A DNA stretch of 64,000 nucleotides, from assembly GCA_024336345.1 (NCBI GenBank), contig JANFOG010000008.1, positions 2,232,001 through 2,296,000 on the forward strand, given 5' to 3'. Under the pieces are notes generated by a model that had not been told where the DNA came from, ran no database searches, and was given only the letters and a program-made list of their open reading frames with translations. The stretch's first letter is position 1. Every line of letters starts with the position of its first letter. Source of the stretch: Mariannaea sp. PMI_226. Its lineage: Eukaryota; Ascomycota; Sordariomycetes; Hypocreales; Nectriaceae. Position numbers and translations under genes: made by a program. This document shows, one piece after another, positions 10,478-21,566 of the stretch.

Positions 10478-12562
10478 TTGCCTGTTGCTGAGGGAAGAAT
10501 GTGAGGAGGTACCAAAGACAAAGACAAAGGGAGTCGACAGGAATGAGTCCCTTCCAACGCAAGTTTATAGTGATGCAAATAGGTGCGTGTCTGTGTCTCA
10601 CTTTGTTTACCTTGTGTTGCCAGCCCTCTCGAATTGCCCAGGTGGCTGGACCTTCGTATTTCTCGTCCTATCCAACATGCAGGTGAGTGCAGCATGAACG
10701 AATGGTAATCCCCCAAGTCGGTGCCAAGCCTGAAGGGCCAAAAGTCCCCCCGCGTAGAGCTGCTGGATGTCAGCTTGCGCCCGGTTGCGGTGCAACGCTG
10801 CCACCTGAATAACTACCTTACCTTACCTACCTACTGCACAATGGTGGGTTGGCAATTAGGCCTGGCCTCTGTCGGCCACTCTAGGCATTTGCAGATCAAG
10901 CGAGCACCGTGCGTTCTACCTTGATCACTGCTGGCAACTCACCGCCCGAAGCCTGACGTGAATTCCCTTGGTACCCTACCCAGGAGCATCTCCTTCACCA
11001 TCCGCCCCCAAGCTCTGGAGCGGATAGAGATTTTCATGCGAGTGATCAGCTCCCCTGTCAAATTGAATTATTCCAGCCCATTATTACGGCCTATTTTTCC
11101 CAGTTGCGTCCCGTCAAGCCGTTCTGGGTCAGTATGCATCAATAGAGGCACACGGGGCTGGGCAAGTTACGAGGTCCAGTACGATCGCCCCAGTTTGGAG
11201 CACGTTTTCGAAAGTTAGGAATCATATGATACACGCTTGCAGTCTGCAGTCTACAGTCTTATCAATATGTCAAGGATCGGGCCCGTTTGTGAATACTAGA
11301 CCTCAGAAATATTCCACAGGCCAGTTGAGTGCCATCCCTCTAACCTAAGGGGGAATGTGGAGCTGGTAGTTTCACAGGTCTGAAACAAGCTTGACAAAGC
11401 GGTGATGCATTGAGGCAAGAATTTGCTCTTACACATAGAAGAAATGGCAGGATATCTGAGTGATATACATACATATAACATAACCCACTATATAGTACAG
11501 TTCTTCCAAGGAGCGTCAGCCCCTTGTCACATCAATACAGTATCAGCGCTGCCGAGCAGAGTGATGGACAGGTCGCCCATAATATGACAAAACCGTCCTG
11601 CGAGCAAGTACTATCTGTGATAAGACAACTAATGACGTATCTCAACGGGACTTACATTGAGCTTTTAAATGCAGCTTATTATCGTAATTGTCCCGTAATA
11701 GTCTCAGCCTGGTTCGGAGCTGCGGAGCTTCGGGTGCAACCAGCGCCGGCCTCTTGAACATCCAGTCCATCCTGTGGCAATACAGCAAAATTAATCGGAT
11801 CGTTGGACGACAAGAAAACGCCGCCAGCCCTCCCGCGTGCATCTGTGACATGCAGGCCTAGAAGTAATCGCAACCGTACAATGAAGATGAGGCTATGCGC
11901 ATATATGAAGACGGGAATTTCGAAAGATTGCGAGACTGTTTGGAAGAGTAAGAAGATGAGCATCTCCATTGGAGGATCATTTGACAACTCGAAAGCATAT
12001 AGCAACATTGGGCCCTCTCATCGGTATATTTTTATCCAACATCATGGCACAAAAGGATACTTATGTAGCTCTCCCCGTCAAAGCTAATGGCGATGCTTTT
12101 CTTACCCTTATGATGGGACAAGGTCCTGGAGTAAGTTCATATCATTCCACCAAATGGCAACCTTGTTTGTACACCAATAGAGAGCTGGAGGGAACAAATA
12201 GTGAACTGGCCAATACCCAGGTGGCTTTTAGTAGCTAAAACTTCTAGAAATACCACGATTTGTCGCCTGGGCCCTGTCACTCGATCCCTCAGGGTTGATA
12301 TACTCGAGTGATAACTGGAATTTCAAGGGAAGATGAGCCCAAACCAGTGCACAGTAAATTTAATGGACTTGTACTTTAAGCAAATAGTTTTTCCAATCGT
12401 CGGATGAGCACCCGCTTCTCAAGAGAAGCGAGCCGAGAACAAATATCATCATTATTAACAGGTTAGTCAAGTATATGCCAACACACACCACAGATGGCAT
12501 GAACCTAATAGAATTATAAAACATGACAGTTGCCAGCACATAGAAAACCCATTCTTGTCCCA
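10478..12562. other. Gene-free stretch, promoter side of the secreted protein
   Basis: About 2.1 kb. Frames up to about 150 codons overlap on both strands without domains. One short plus-strand segment at about 12045-12130 (a 29-codon start followed by a GTAAGT donor-like site) looks slightly gene-like but cannot be extended to a product. The left part should hold the promoter of the secreted protein and the right end the 3' flank of the membrane protein. Confidence 0.4.
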
Positions 12563-13720
12563 TTAGAAACCCCGCGTCGCGATGTTGATCTGGGAGGACG
12601 TCTTGGACGCCCCATCGCCGCCCTTAGTCACCTCAGCTGACGAATCGGCCGATGACTTTCGGCTCATCATGTCATCATCCTGTCTCTCCTCGTGGTGGAG
12701 TGTTATTTCAGTCGTCATCACCACCCTGTTGTCACTCCGAGCCGTTACTTTTGCTCTGTCGCTGGACACCTCGCTTCCCCCCATTGCATATGCTTGGTAC
12801 GAGAAACCAGTGGCAGGCTTGCCCAGTCTATCGTTGGTGAAAGTCTCCAGTGGGATATCAGCATTGTTGTTGGTATTAGTGTTGTTGTTGTTGATTAGAG
12901 TGAGGTTTCGACTGCGAGGGTCGGAGCTGGCGTTCTTGCTTCCAGTCGTCATTTCCACAAGGCGGTTCAGAATGGTGAACTCCAGCTTGAGCTTGGTGCT
13001 GTAAACAAAGGATTTATACGACGTCTGGTAATTGTATTCGTTGGCGTACTCGAGACCGAGAATGGTGACATCAAGAAGGATGATGAGAATGTTGACAACG
13101 ACCAGGTGTTTCATCAAGCGTCGACTCGCTTTCGTATTTCCCATGGACCGCTCAAGCCTCATCAACTTGACAGTTTCGACAATGTAGAAGCTGGACAGGA
13201 TTGTTTCTTGTATGAAGAAGATGGTGACCTGGATCTTTTCCATGATTGAATAGGGTAATTGCCACATCTCTGGACTACTCGAGAAGGAACCGTAGACCAT
13301 TGGAATTGTAGCACCATGACAAACGACTGCATCGATGATGATCATCCATAAAATGATCCGAAGACGCCTCCGGTTCCGTAACACCAAATGCAATCGTGAC
13401 CAAAGCACCATGGACTGACCAGTAACCATGCACACCCAACCGAGAACAATAAAGGTGCATGAGAGGTAGCCTAGCGAGAGTGGCCCAAAATATTTGATCA
13501 GGAAACCGGCACAGTACACGGGGATGCCCCAGGTAGCAATGACAAAGGTCCAAAAATACAGCCCGCTGTACCTCTTGAAGGTGCCCCAGATAATGCAGTT
13601 GAGCTCGATGACATTGTAAAATGAAATGGCCAGAAAGACGATGATGATGATGATGGAAACTTCGGAGTCGCCACTGACCCCGGACCCGAAGCCACGAGCT
13701 GAGATCCCACTCGCCGCCAT
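12563..13720 (-). CDS. DUF7703-type seven-helix integral membrane protein
   Basis: The frame is intronless. I place the start at the ATG at 13720 (MAASGISARGFG), giving 385 residues; an upstream in-frame ATG at 13906 would add 62 residues with no membrane character. Seven hydrophobic segments fill roughly residues 20-270, with family-like blocks SFYNVIELNCIIWGTFKR, LYFWTFVIATWGIPVYCAGF, VTGQSMVLWSRLHLV, EKIQVTIFFIQETILSSFYI and FVYSTKLKLEFTILNRLVE. The remaining C-terminal tail is cytoplasmic-looking, polar and Asn/Ser-rich, with an N-rich run and acidic/basic patches. This matches the abundant fungal family annotated as DUF7703; its role (possibly receptor-like) is unknown. It is divergent from, and 5.6 kb away from, the GH71 gene. 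Confidence 0.85.
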   Translation of the reverse strand: MAASGISARGFGSGVSGDSEVSIIIIIVFLAISFYNVIELNCIIWGTFKRYSGLYFWTFVIATWGIPVYCAGFLIKYFGPLSLGYLSCTFIVLGWVCMVTGQSMVLWSRLHLVLRNRRRLRIILWMIIIDAVVCHGATIPMVYGSFSSSPEMWQLPYSIMEKIQVTIFFIQETILSSFYIVETVKLMRLERSMGNTKASRRLMKHLVVVNILIILLDVTILGLEYANEYNYQTSYKSFVYSTKLKLEFTILNRLVEMTTGSKNASSDPRSRNLTLINNNNTNTNNNADIPLETFTNDRLGKPATGFSYQAYAMGGSEVSSDRAKVTARSDNRVVMTTEITLHHEERQDDDMMSRKSSADSSAEVTKGGDGASKTSSQINIATRGF

Positions 13721-16700
13721 CGAAGGCGGGGTGTAAGAGAATACTGTGAAAGAATTGGACAACTTTAGTGCGATGCTCGGAAATGGTTTTTGAAAAAGAA
13801 AATCTATATGGACGAACAAGGAGGAGGAGAAGTCGACATTCTCCATGTAGATAAATGTAGGATATTTTCGGCATCCGCGATCTGTGCCAACAAGTAACAG
13901 ATGCACTCAACTCAACTGCCACGGCTCAGAATCCAGCTTTGGCTTGCGCAAACATTCTTCTAGACCAACGACGACCACCCGGGTAAGCAAGTTTCTCGGT
14001 CCCGGTAGTTGAGGACGGACCAGGGGGGTTCCCTGGATCAACGCAAGGTCCTGACTCGTATGTATTTGCAAGTTTCGTAACTTTTGGCCAGGAGATACCG
14101 AGCTGGTGCATTATTATCTTGCGCAATGTTACGGATGTCGAGTATTTTCGGCTAAAGCATTAGACTGAGCTGAAGGCTTGTGCGGACCGGTCTGAGACGC
14201 TAAGTTGGATTCCCCCGGGAAGGTCGAAGCCGATGATGAGGAAACGGAGGATCAAGTTGTTGATGGTCAAGGGAGGACCTGCTGTGCCAAGAGCCTGGAC
14301 TGAGCACCATAATCGAGGTTTACAGGGATTGCGGCTCGGGTGTTCTACCCGGGCGCCGATGGTGTATCTGAGCGCAGCCGGTAGTGGACGGCCCGGTTTG
14401 CTCAATGCTTTATTGTGACGCTCTCCGCTGACACTTCACCCCGGATTAATCGACTAAATCATTCAGAGTTTACAAGGGTTGCAGTGGCAATAATGCAAAG
14501 TACCTAAAGGGGTTCTACCGACAACGAGGGGGAGCGAAACTCCAACGTCTGAGAGAGCTGCGCCGCGGCTCGTTTTTATTTTCTTCTTATTCCATCTCGT
14601 GGGGATATCCTGCAGGTTTGCGTAGATGGAACTTGCTTCTTTGAGATCAGAGTACCAACGATCTGCAACGAAGAATATGACCTGTGGGATTCTAGAAGGA
14701 TACAACTTTGCCTCTTCTCTCACGTACAAAGCACCTCAATTTCCAGTGGACCTCTGCTCGCGGTTTTTTTTTTTTCCCCGTAGCTTAAGGTCCAAGTCCC
14801 GACAACCTAGCCATGCCGTCCTGTGACGAGACGCTCTTACGTTCATGCACCGTGTTCAAAGTCACAAAATCGACATAATGCCAACACAAGTTGCAGTGTA
14901 ATCACCATTCACTAGGGCGAGCTGAAGGGGGAACTAAACTGCAACGACCCGCAAGCCTTACTTTGTGGGGGATCCCGCCAGTATGGGTAAATCAGTCCAT
15001 GGGCGTCGATCATCCCTTAACCCCCGGTTGGGTTAAGGATGTGGATATTAGATCATCGTAACATGAGTCCGAGCGCCGACGCCCAGACTCTAAACTCGAG
15101 TGATTCAAAGTTTGGCCATACATCTGTAGTAACCTAATCGTCTCAGTCATCACCGGTTTGCGTGTTTTTGCATTATGGACGATGGCGGGCAATGGCTTAT
15201 GGCTGGTTTCAGCAGTCAAGCTAGTTAACTCGAGTCGAAAAATGTGATGGAGTGTATGCGGCTTTTGGAGCCTGTCTTTGTGTCGCGCTGGCGTCAACGA
15301 GGCATTTTACTGCGTTGTCCAATGTCGTCAAGGAATGGCTCTTCACACTTATTATTAGCCTTCTCTACCACTACCGCCGTTAAGCATTATCAGCTGCGGT
15401 TCTAGATGCTCTGCAATGACATCATCCTCCTGCGCTCAAGACCAGAGTGATTGGGTAACAAACGAAAAGGGGACAAGGGACTGTCGAAGCCCCTTGAACC
15501 CCTGTCCCTCCCAACTCGACCCCAGACGTCCCAGCTTGCCACAGCTCATCCCGCTTTATACGAGCCTTAATTTCACCGATAGATCAGAGCCTCAACTGTC
15601 AGGCTGCCATAATGTCGAGTCCAGTAAAGGAACGGGGATGACAGTGCAGCCAAAATCGTGATGTCCAAACAGATACACACGTACGACTTACTTCCCTGTC
15701 TCTATCTTGACAATTTTTTTATTGGTTATCAGTACTATAAAAGATATAAACTTTGTAGCCTCTGTTCACTTGTTGCTTGTCACAGGGGAGCTTTTACGTT
15801 GAAGGGAACGAGTTTTTTTTTTTAGCGTCACACCGTATGCTAAGAGCCAAAGCCCCTATTGATGCTTATATGGGTAGCACATACTGTGACGCGTCTTATA
15901 CAAAACATGGGGATTGGCAACAGGCTGTCGGATCCATGGGTTTCATCTAATAGAAATGGAACAACTAAGACTTGATTGAGGCTCATTATCCATATGCTTG
16001 AATGATCATGTCTATAATTTCCTATATTTTATATAGTGCCTGCCTAGATGGACGCAGGCCCTACTGGGTATGAGCCCGACATTGTGCATCAAGACTTAAA
16101 GGCGGTTCTGAAACACATATCCTGAGGCCCGCACGGAATTATGCTCGAGTATTCCTTTTTGTTACTAGGGTTAACCAGCCATCTATTGCACTTCGGAACA
16201 TGTCGGGGAAATCCTACAATGAAACTGGCACGCACTGAAACCGTTCATTGGATGTTTAGTTACCCTATTGTTACTGTCAAAACCAAGGGGAATGGGAATG
16301 TCTGTATAGCGCAGAAGTGCACCAGGGAAATTATTGCACAATGATACGAGGATGGAATTGCGTCAACCTACTGGAGTTTTTCTTCTCTAGACTGTACCTC
16401 CAGATCTCATTCATCATTCAGTGATTAGGATTATCTACCTTACTGAGGTTTCCAAGTCGATGCTGTGTTTTGAATGTTGTGAGATCTACGCAACGAGCAT
16501 CAGTGCGTTTACAGATCGTCGCGTGCTCTCACTGATAGCAGCATTACCATATTCCGGACACATACCCCCTCACCATCAAGAGTATGCCTCGCTGCCTCCC
16601 ACAAGCATCGCTCTGTTGTGCTGATCGTTTGGTGACAAGAGCAGAATACCTTAGTCAAGGGAGTAGGAGAAGCTTGTAAAAAGAATTCCGCCTTGCCGAC

Positions 16701-16748
16701 GTACGCTACTAATGCGAGAAAGAAAAAAGATGAATCGCTGCACGGGCG
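13721..16748. other. Gene-poor stretch left of the tRNA
   Basis: About 3 kb with no supported protein gene; frames are at most 95 codons and have no domains. Its left edge should contain the promoter and leader of the DUF7703 gene. Poly-T tracts occur near 14765 and 15815. Confidence 0.45.
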
Positions 16749-16757
16749 AAAAAAAAA
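16749..16757 (-). terminator. Poly-T tract downstream of tRNA-Ala (RNA polymerase III terminator candidate)
   Basis: Nine consecutive A on the plus strand, read as nine T on the tRNA strand, starting about 33 bases beyond the discriminator base. The distance is longer than usual for a primary terminator, but no T4 run lies between. Confidence 0.6.
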
Positions 16758-16790
16758 GTGAGGATATTGGTGGAATCAAACCACCTCGGA

Positions 16791-16879
16791 TGGACGAACA
16801 GGGAATCGAACCCTGGACCACTCCCAGATATTCAGACGAACTATGCTAAGGGAGTATTATACCACTAAACCATTCGCCC
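16791..16879 (-). tRNA. tRNA-Ala(AGC) with a 17-nt intron
   Basis: On the minus strand the 7-bp acceptor GGGCGAA pairs with TTCGTCC with a single G-U at position 3:70, the alanine identity pair. A D-arm (GTT, loop AGTGGTAT, AAT), the anticodon stem CTCCC/GGGAG, a 5-base variable loop and the T-arm CAGGG-TTCGATT-CCCTG follow, then the discriminator A. Anticodon loop plus insert is 24 nt. Removing 17 nt at the canonical 37/38 position (16827-16843) leaves CTCCCTTAGCATGGGAG, the usual eukaryotic Ala(AGC) anticodon arm. The D-arm is of the Gly/Asp-like TGGTTTAGTGG type instead of the more common Ala form. CCA is not encoded, as expected in a nuclear genome. Confidence 0.88.
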
Positions 16880-19324
16880 GTTGGATGTCTGCAGCCTCCG
16901 AAAAATATACCCATCTTCTCTCTGCACAAGGACGTGTGTTTCGAGGCCTCCAGTGCTGTCTTCTGGCAACATTGCCGAACAACTTGGACGTTCCTACCCT
17001 ATGCGGCCAGTTTATGCTTGAGCCACCTCTTGAAGTACCTAACCTAAGAATTCGACAAGCTGGTTGGCCACCTGTCAAGACGTTATGGTTTTGGCCATGG
17101 CGCTTTCCCTAGGTATAGCGAAAATGATCAACTCGCGTGCCGGTTTGGTTTGGGTCTAGTCGTCTCCTTACCTTGGTAAATTACGTGCGTACTCACCCCA
17201 ACTCATCCAGGCCTACAGATTACTGATGTTGCCGATATCGTAAAGGTCCAAGTCTAGTGTCACCGAATGAAATCTCTTCTAAACCTAAGAAAGTAGTTTT
17301 CGCAAGATGAGCGGTACTCCTAAGCCCCTTTCAACTCTAGAATATGGATAGCTGCGAGTTTTGACTAAGAATGTGACGGAAGAAGAGTTATGCGAGATGC
17401 GGATCATACAGTTGACAATATCATAATTACGGGAAGGTGATGCAATGAATTATGATAATCATTGATGCTTGGAACCGGTCGGCGAAAAGAAATCTACGGC
17501 GACTGGGATGATTTCAGGAGGAGCTCCGGTAACGAGCACACAATATTTGAGCTCATAATCACTTTTCTGCAAAGCTGCTATTCCGATCTGATGAGCTGTA
17601 CCAGTGATTGTAACGTAGTAGGTAACTTACCTAGGTTCCTTTTCAGAAACAGGTAACCGATTAGGTCCCTACGTCAATATTTTTGGCGATGCAGCTACTA
17701 TCCCAAGGAATAACCCTATTCATCACCCTCCCTCGGTGGTATGCGGGGCTCGACTCGGGGGATCTTTTGTTTTCATTTTTTTTGTTTGTGTGTGTGAAAT
17801 CAAGTGATTTCTTCACGGCAGGGAAATCATCTAAATGAATTCCATTTGCCACCAAAAACTTTCTCTTAGCCTAATTCGAAATTTATTAAGGAGGCTTCTT
17901 ATGACGGGGTATTTTCTAAAGACAAATAGTTTGTCGATATTGAGCTCTCAAAGTGGATTTTCGATGCAGCCTTCAACTGGCAGCCCTACAGTAGGACCGA
18001 GGCTCATGCGAGCTTGCCAAGAAGATGTCAATACGGGGAAGATCAGCATGGATAATTTTGGTTATTATCTCATGACCGAGACATTGAAGGAATAATCTCC
18101 TTTGAGACCCGGCTATTTGATTGGTCACTCGGGTTCAAAGCTCTCTTCTGCTAGTCGGTACTGGGACTGAGTCGCACCTCCGATGCAACGTGCTTAAAAT
18201 TCTCGCTGAAATTCTCAGCGACATGGCCCTGGTCTGCCAAACGAAAGGTGGAATATTGATGTATTGCCCCCTGTTGAAAACGGGCATTTGCCAAATCAGG
18301 CTCTCAATGCTTCCCCATCGGCCCGAACCTGTGCAGATTCTCCAGATCTTCCGGCACACGATGATGCTTCCAGGGACCGTCGGCTTTGAGACGGTACTTG
18401 GATGGTTGAGTTGAAGATGCGGGGGAGGGGTTTGGCCTCCTTGTCACTCGGACTTATGTCAATAATAAGCTTACAAAAATATCTGAGGCTAAGAATCAGC
18501 CCCTAAAGGTGACTGACGGACTACCTACCGAAGGCACTCCTTCATTCATCCCACGCCAGTTGCAAACCATATGGACGTAAGATAAATCAATATAAATCAG
18601 TCATGATGCCATGATATATATCCTTATTACCTGTAAAAACAAAACACTTTATGAGATTAAGTACTACCTCCTTGTCAGCCGAAACATCTCACCGGGCTGA
18701 GCGGGACACGTTTTTGCTCTTCAGCCCACCCCCCGCACATAAATACGCACATTGCAGTTCCTGGCATGGTGTGTTTTGACCTCCCTAATATGGATTGCTC
18801 ACACCATCCAACTGGGTGCGATGGCCCGTCCTTGTCCGCTAGTCTGGCTTGCTGTCGAGACTGAGCCTGATTCATACGGCCACTTTTTCGCATTTATTTC
18901 GGTCACCTGTACCTTACTCAGCAAAGGAGGCAATGATATATTCCACTCAAGATGCAGAACCGGCGGACTCAGCTCTGGTGTTTCTAATGCTACCCAAAAC
19001 ATTTTTGCTTCGGACCGATTTTGTCAGCTGTTTGCAAGCTTCTGGTGATGAAGTTCGGGATCATCTCTGGATTAGTTTGCATGCCGCCTCTTCCGAAAAA
19101 GCAACAGACTAACATGCATAAGGTGATCTCGGAGGTTGATGAATAGATCCTCGAAACGGAAAGTAGATTATAGATTGCTGTCTATATATCTCTGACTGCG
19201 ATCATCGTTAGAAGTATATAAACCAGCAGCCAGGACCTCGATTTTCTTTTTAAGTCTTTCCAAGCCTCAGCAGTTAATAACGAATCAAATCTTTCTCGCA
19301 CAGTTTTCAGAACTCGTCTTCGAT
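16880..19324. other. Gene-poor stretch between the tRNA and the GH71 gene
   Basis: About 2.4 kb. Frames at 17835-18095 and 18121-18414 (plus strand) show no domain, and the surrounding frames carry stops. They could be eroded coding sequence but I cannot name it. The last 150 bases are the GH71 promoter and leader. Confidence 0.4.
19215..19222 (+). promoter_or_regulatory. TATA box candidate of the GH71 gene
   Basis: TATATAAA lies about 103 bases upstream of the GH71 ATG, followed by a pyrimidine-rich stretch (TTTTCTTTTTAAGTC) suited to a transcription start. Position and sequence fit a core promoter. Confidence 0.55.
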
Positions 19325-21566
19325 ATGGTCTCATTATCCGGCGCAATTCGCCGCTTCGGCCTCGGGGCCTTCGCTATAGCTACAGCGTTGTCTGCCGTCA
19401 CCCAAGCAGTTGCAGTTGAAACTAGGTCTTTGGCTGAGCGTGCCTCTAGCGGTGACCGCTTGGTTTTTTGCCATTTCATGGTACATAATACGTTTCTTTC
19501 CCTCCTTTTTGGGCTTACACGAGGTTCATCAGCTAACATGGGTTTTTCCTAGATTGGTATCGTCGGTGACAGAAGCAGCTCTGCAGACTATGATGCGGAT
19601 ATGGTTCGCGCCAAAGCTGCTGGAATTGACGCCTTCGCCCTTAACATTGGCGTTGATGGCTACACCGACCAGCAGCTTGGCTTTGCCTATGACTCTGCCA
19701 ACCGCAATGGCATGAAGGTCTTCATCTCCTTTGACTTCAATTGGTGGAGCCCCGGCAATGCCGTTGGCGTAGGCCAGAAGATCAAGCAGTATGCTAGCCT
19801 GCCCGCTCAACTTCTTGTAGATGGTCGGCCCTTTGCCTCCTCCTTTGCTGGAGATGGTCTTGATGTCAACGCCCTGAGATCCGCAGCAGGATCAAACGTC
19901 TACTTTGTTCCCAACTTCCACCCTGGCCAAGGATCAACCAGTGCCATTGATGGTGGATTTAACTGGATGGTAAGTTTTTCAAGCTAGAAGCTTAGTACAT
20001 GCAACATCCGTCATCTAAGCTAGCCGTCGCTACTCGTACGGATGCTTGCTCCAAGTAAACACACAGCATGACTAATATATCGCTAGGCCTGGCCGAATGA
20101 TGGCAACAACAAGGCCCCCAAGCCTGGCGCCAGTGTCAGTGTTGCTGATGGTGATAACTCTTATAAGTCTTGGCTCGGCAGCAAGCTTTACATGGCTCGT
20201 ACGTTTTATTCCGACTCACCTCATATTCCTAAGCTAACAACCATTACTAGCCATTTCTCCCTGGTTCTTCACACATTTTGGACCAGAAGTTAGCTTCTCC
20301 AAGGCACGTCTTATCTTACTCATTTCCTAAACCCCATAACTTCTCGCTGACCTTTCACAGAACTGGGTTTTCCCTGGTGGGTCTCTCATCTTCGACCGCT
20401 GGAACCAGGTTCTCCAGGCAGGCTTCTCGATGGTTGAGCTCATCACCTGGAATGATTACGGCGAGTCGCACTACATTGGACCCCTGGACTCCAAGCACTA
20501 TGATGACGGTAACTCTAAGTGGACAAACGACATGCCACATGACGGCTGGCTCGATCTGTCCAAGCCTTTCATCGCTGCCTACAAAAACAAGGACACCGAT
20601 GTTAGCAAGTACATCCAATCGGATCAGCTCGTCTACTGGTATCGCCGTACTCTCAGCGCCCTCGACTGTGACTCTACCGATACCACATCTGGCAGACCCG
20701 CGAACAACCAAAGCGGAAACTACTTCGAGGGCCGTCCCGATGGCTGGCAGACAATGGACGATGTGGTCTATGTTGTCAGCTTGCTCAAGTCTGCCGGTAC
20801 TGTTACTGTCAGCTCTGGAGGCAACACTGTCACGAAAAATGTGCCTGCCGGAGCCAACATTTTCACTGTCCCCGCGGGCTTGGGCCAGCAGAAGTTTGCA
20901 CTTACGCGCAACGGCGCCAGCGTCTTCTCTGACACCTCACTTATGGACATTACCAATGTGTGCCCATGTGGTCTATACAACTTTAACGCTTACGTTGGCA
21001 CCGTCCCAGCTGGCTTCTCTGACCCCCTTGAGGGTGATGGCCTGGCGTCCTTGACTATTGGCCTGCACGTCACGACTTGCCAGGCTAAGCCTTCTCTTGG
21101 AACAAACCCATCTTCTCCTACTTCTACCACTTCTCCCGTCTCGACCACGACCAGTGGCGGCGTGTCCAGCACTACCATGTCAACTATTCCTACCAAAACT
21201 ACAACCGCCGCTCCTACCAGCACTGTTGGATCAGGCCGTAAGTCTCCCCCAACTCTCGCACTCCGAACATCTGACATGTTCCCCGTTGTGTCCCAACTAA
21301 CAACTGCCACAGAAGTCTGTGTCGCCGGAACCGTTGCGAACGGCGAAAGCGGCAACTACATCGGTCTTTGTCAGTTCTCGTGCCAGTATGGATACTGCCC
21401 CCCAGGCCCCTGCACTTGCACTGCGTACGGCGCTCAGATCCCTCCTCCTCCGACCAACGGACGCAATGGATGTCCGCTTGCAGGTGAAAGTTCTGGCTAT
21501 CTGGGGCTCTGCAGCTATTCCTGCAATCACGGATACTGTCCTCCTACTGCTTGCCAGTATTGCTAA
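19325..21566 (+). CDS. GH71 alpha-1,3-glucanase (mutanase) with two C-terminal CBM24-like modules
   Basis: Exons 19325-19480, 19553-19969, 20087-20198, 20251-20303, 20361-21237 and 21313-21566 join to 1869 nt, 622 residues. Residues 1 to about 30 are a signal peptide. The GH71 domain begins at FCHFMIGIVGDRSSSADYDADM and includes GIDAFALNIG, FISFDFNWW, SPWFFTHFG and the conserved WNDYGESHYIGP. A beta-rich segment, a Ser/Thr/Pro linker and two cysteine modules follow (about residues 540-622: GNYIGLCQFSCQYGYCPPGP and SGYLGLCSYSCNHGYCPPTA), matching CBM24 alpha-1,3-glucan binding. The enzyme would be secreted and hydrolyse alpha-1,3-glucan of fungal walls, in self-remodelling or in attack on other fungi. 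Four introns are GT-AG. The one at 20304-20360 must start with GC (AAG|GCACGT) to join FSK to NWVFPGG in frame. Confidence 0.93.

Noticed and set aside
12045..12240. Possible two-exon small gene (29 codons, GTAAGT donor, ACCAATAG acceptor)
   Set aside because: Joining the parts gives a short product without similarity to anything I know, and no signal peptide.
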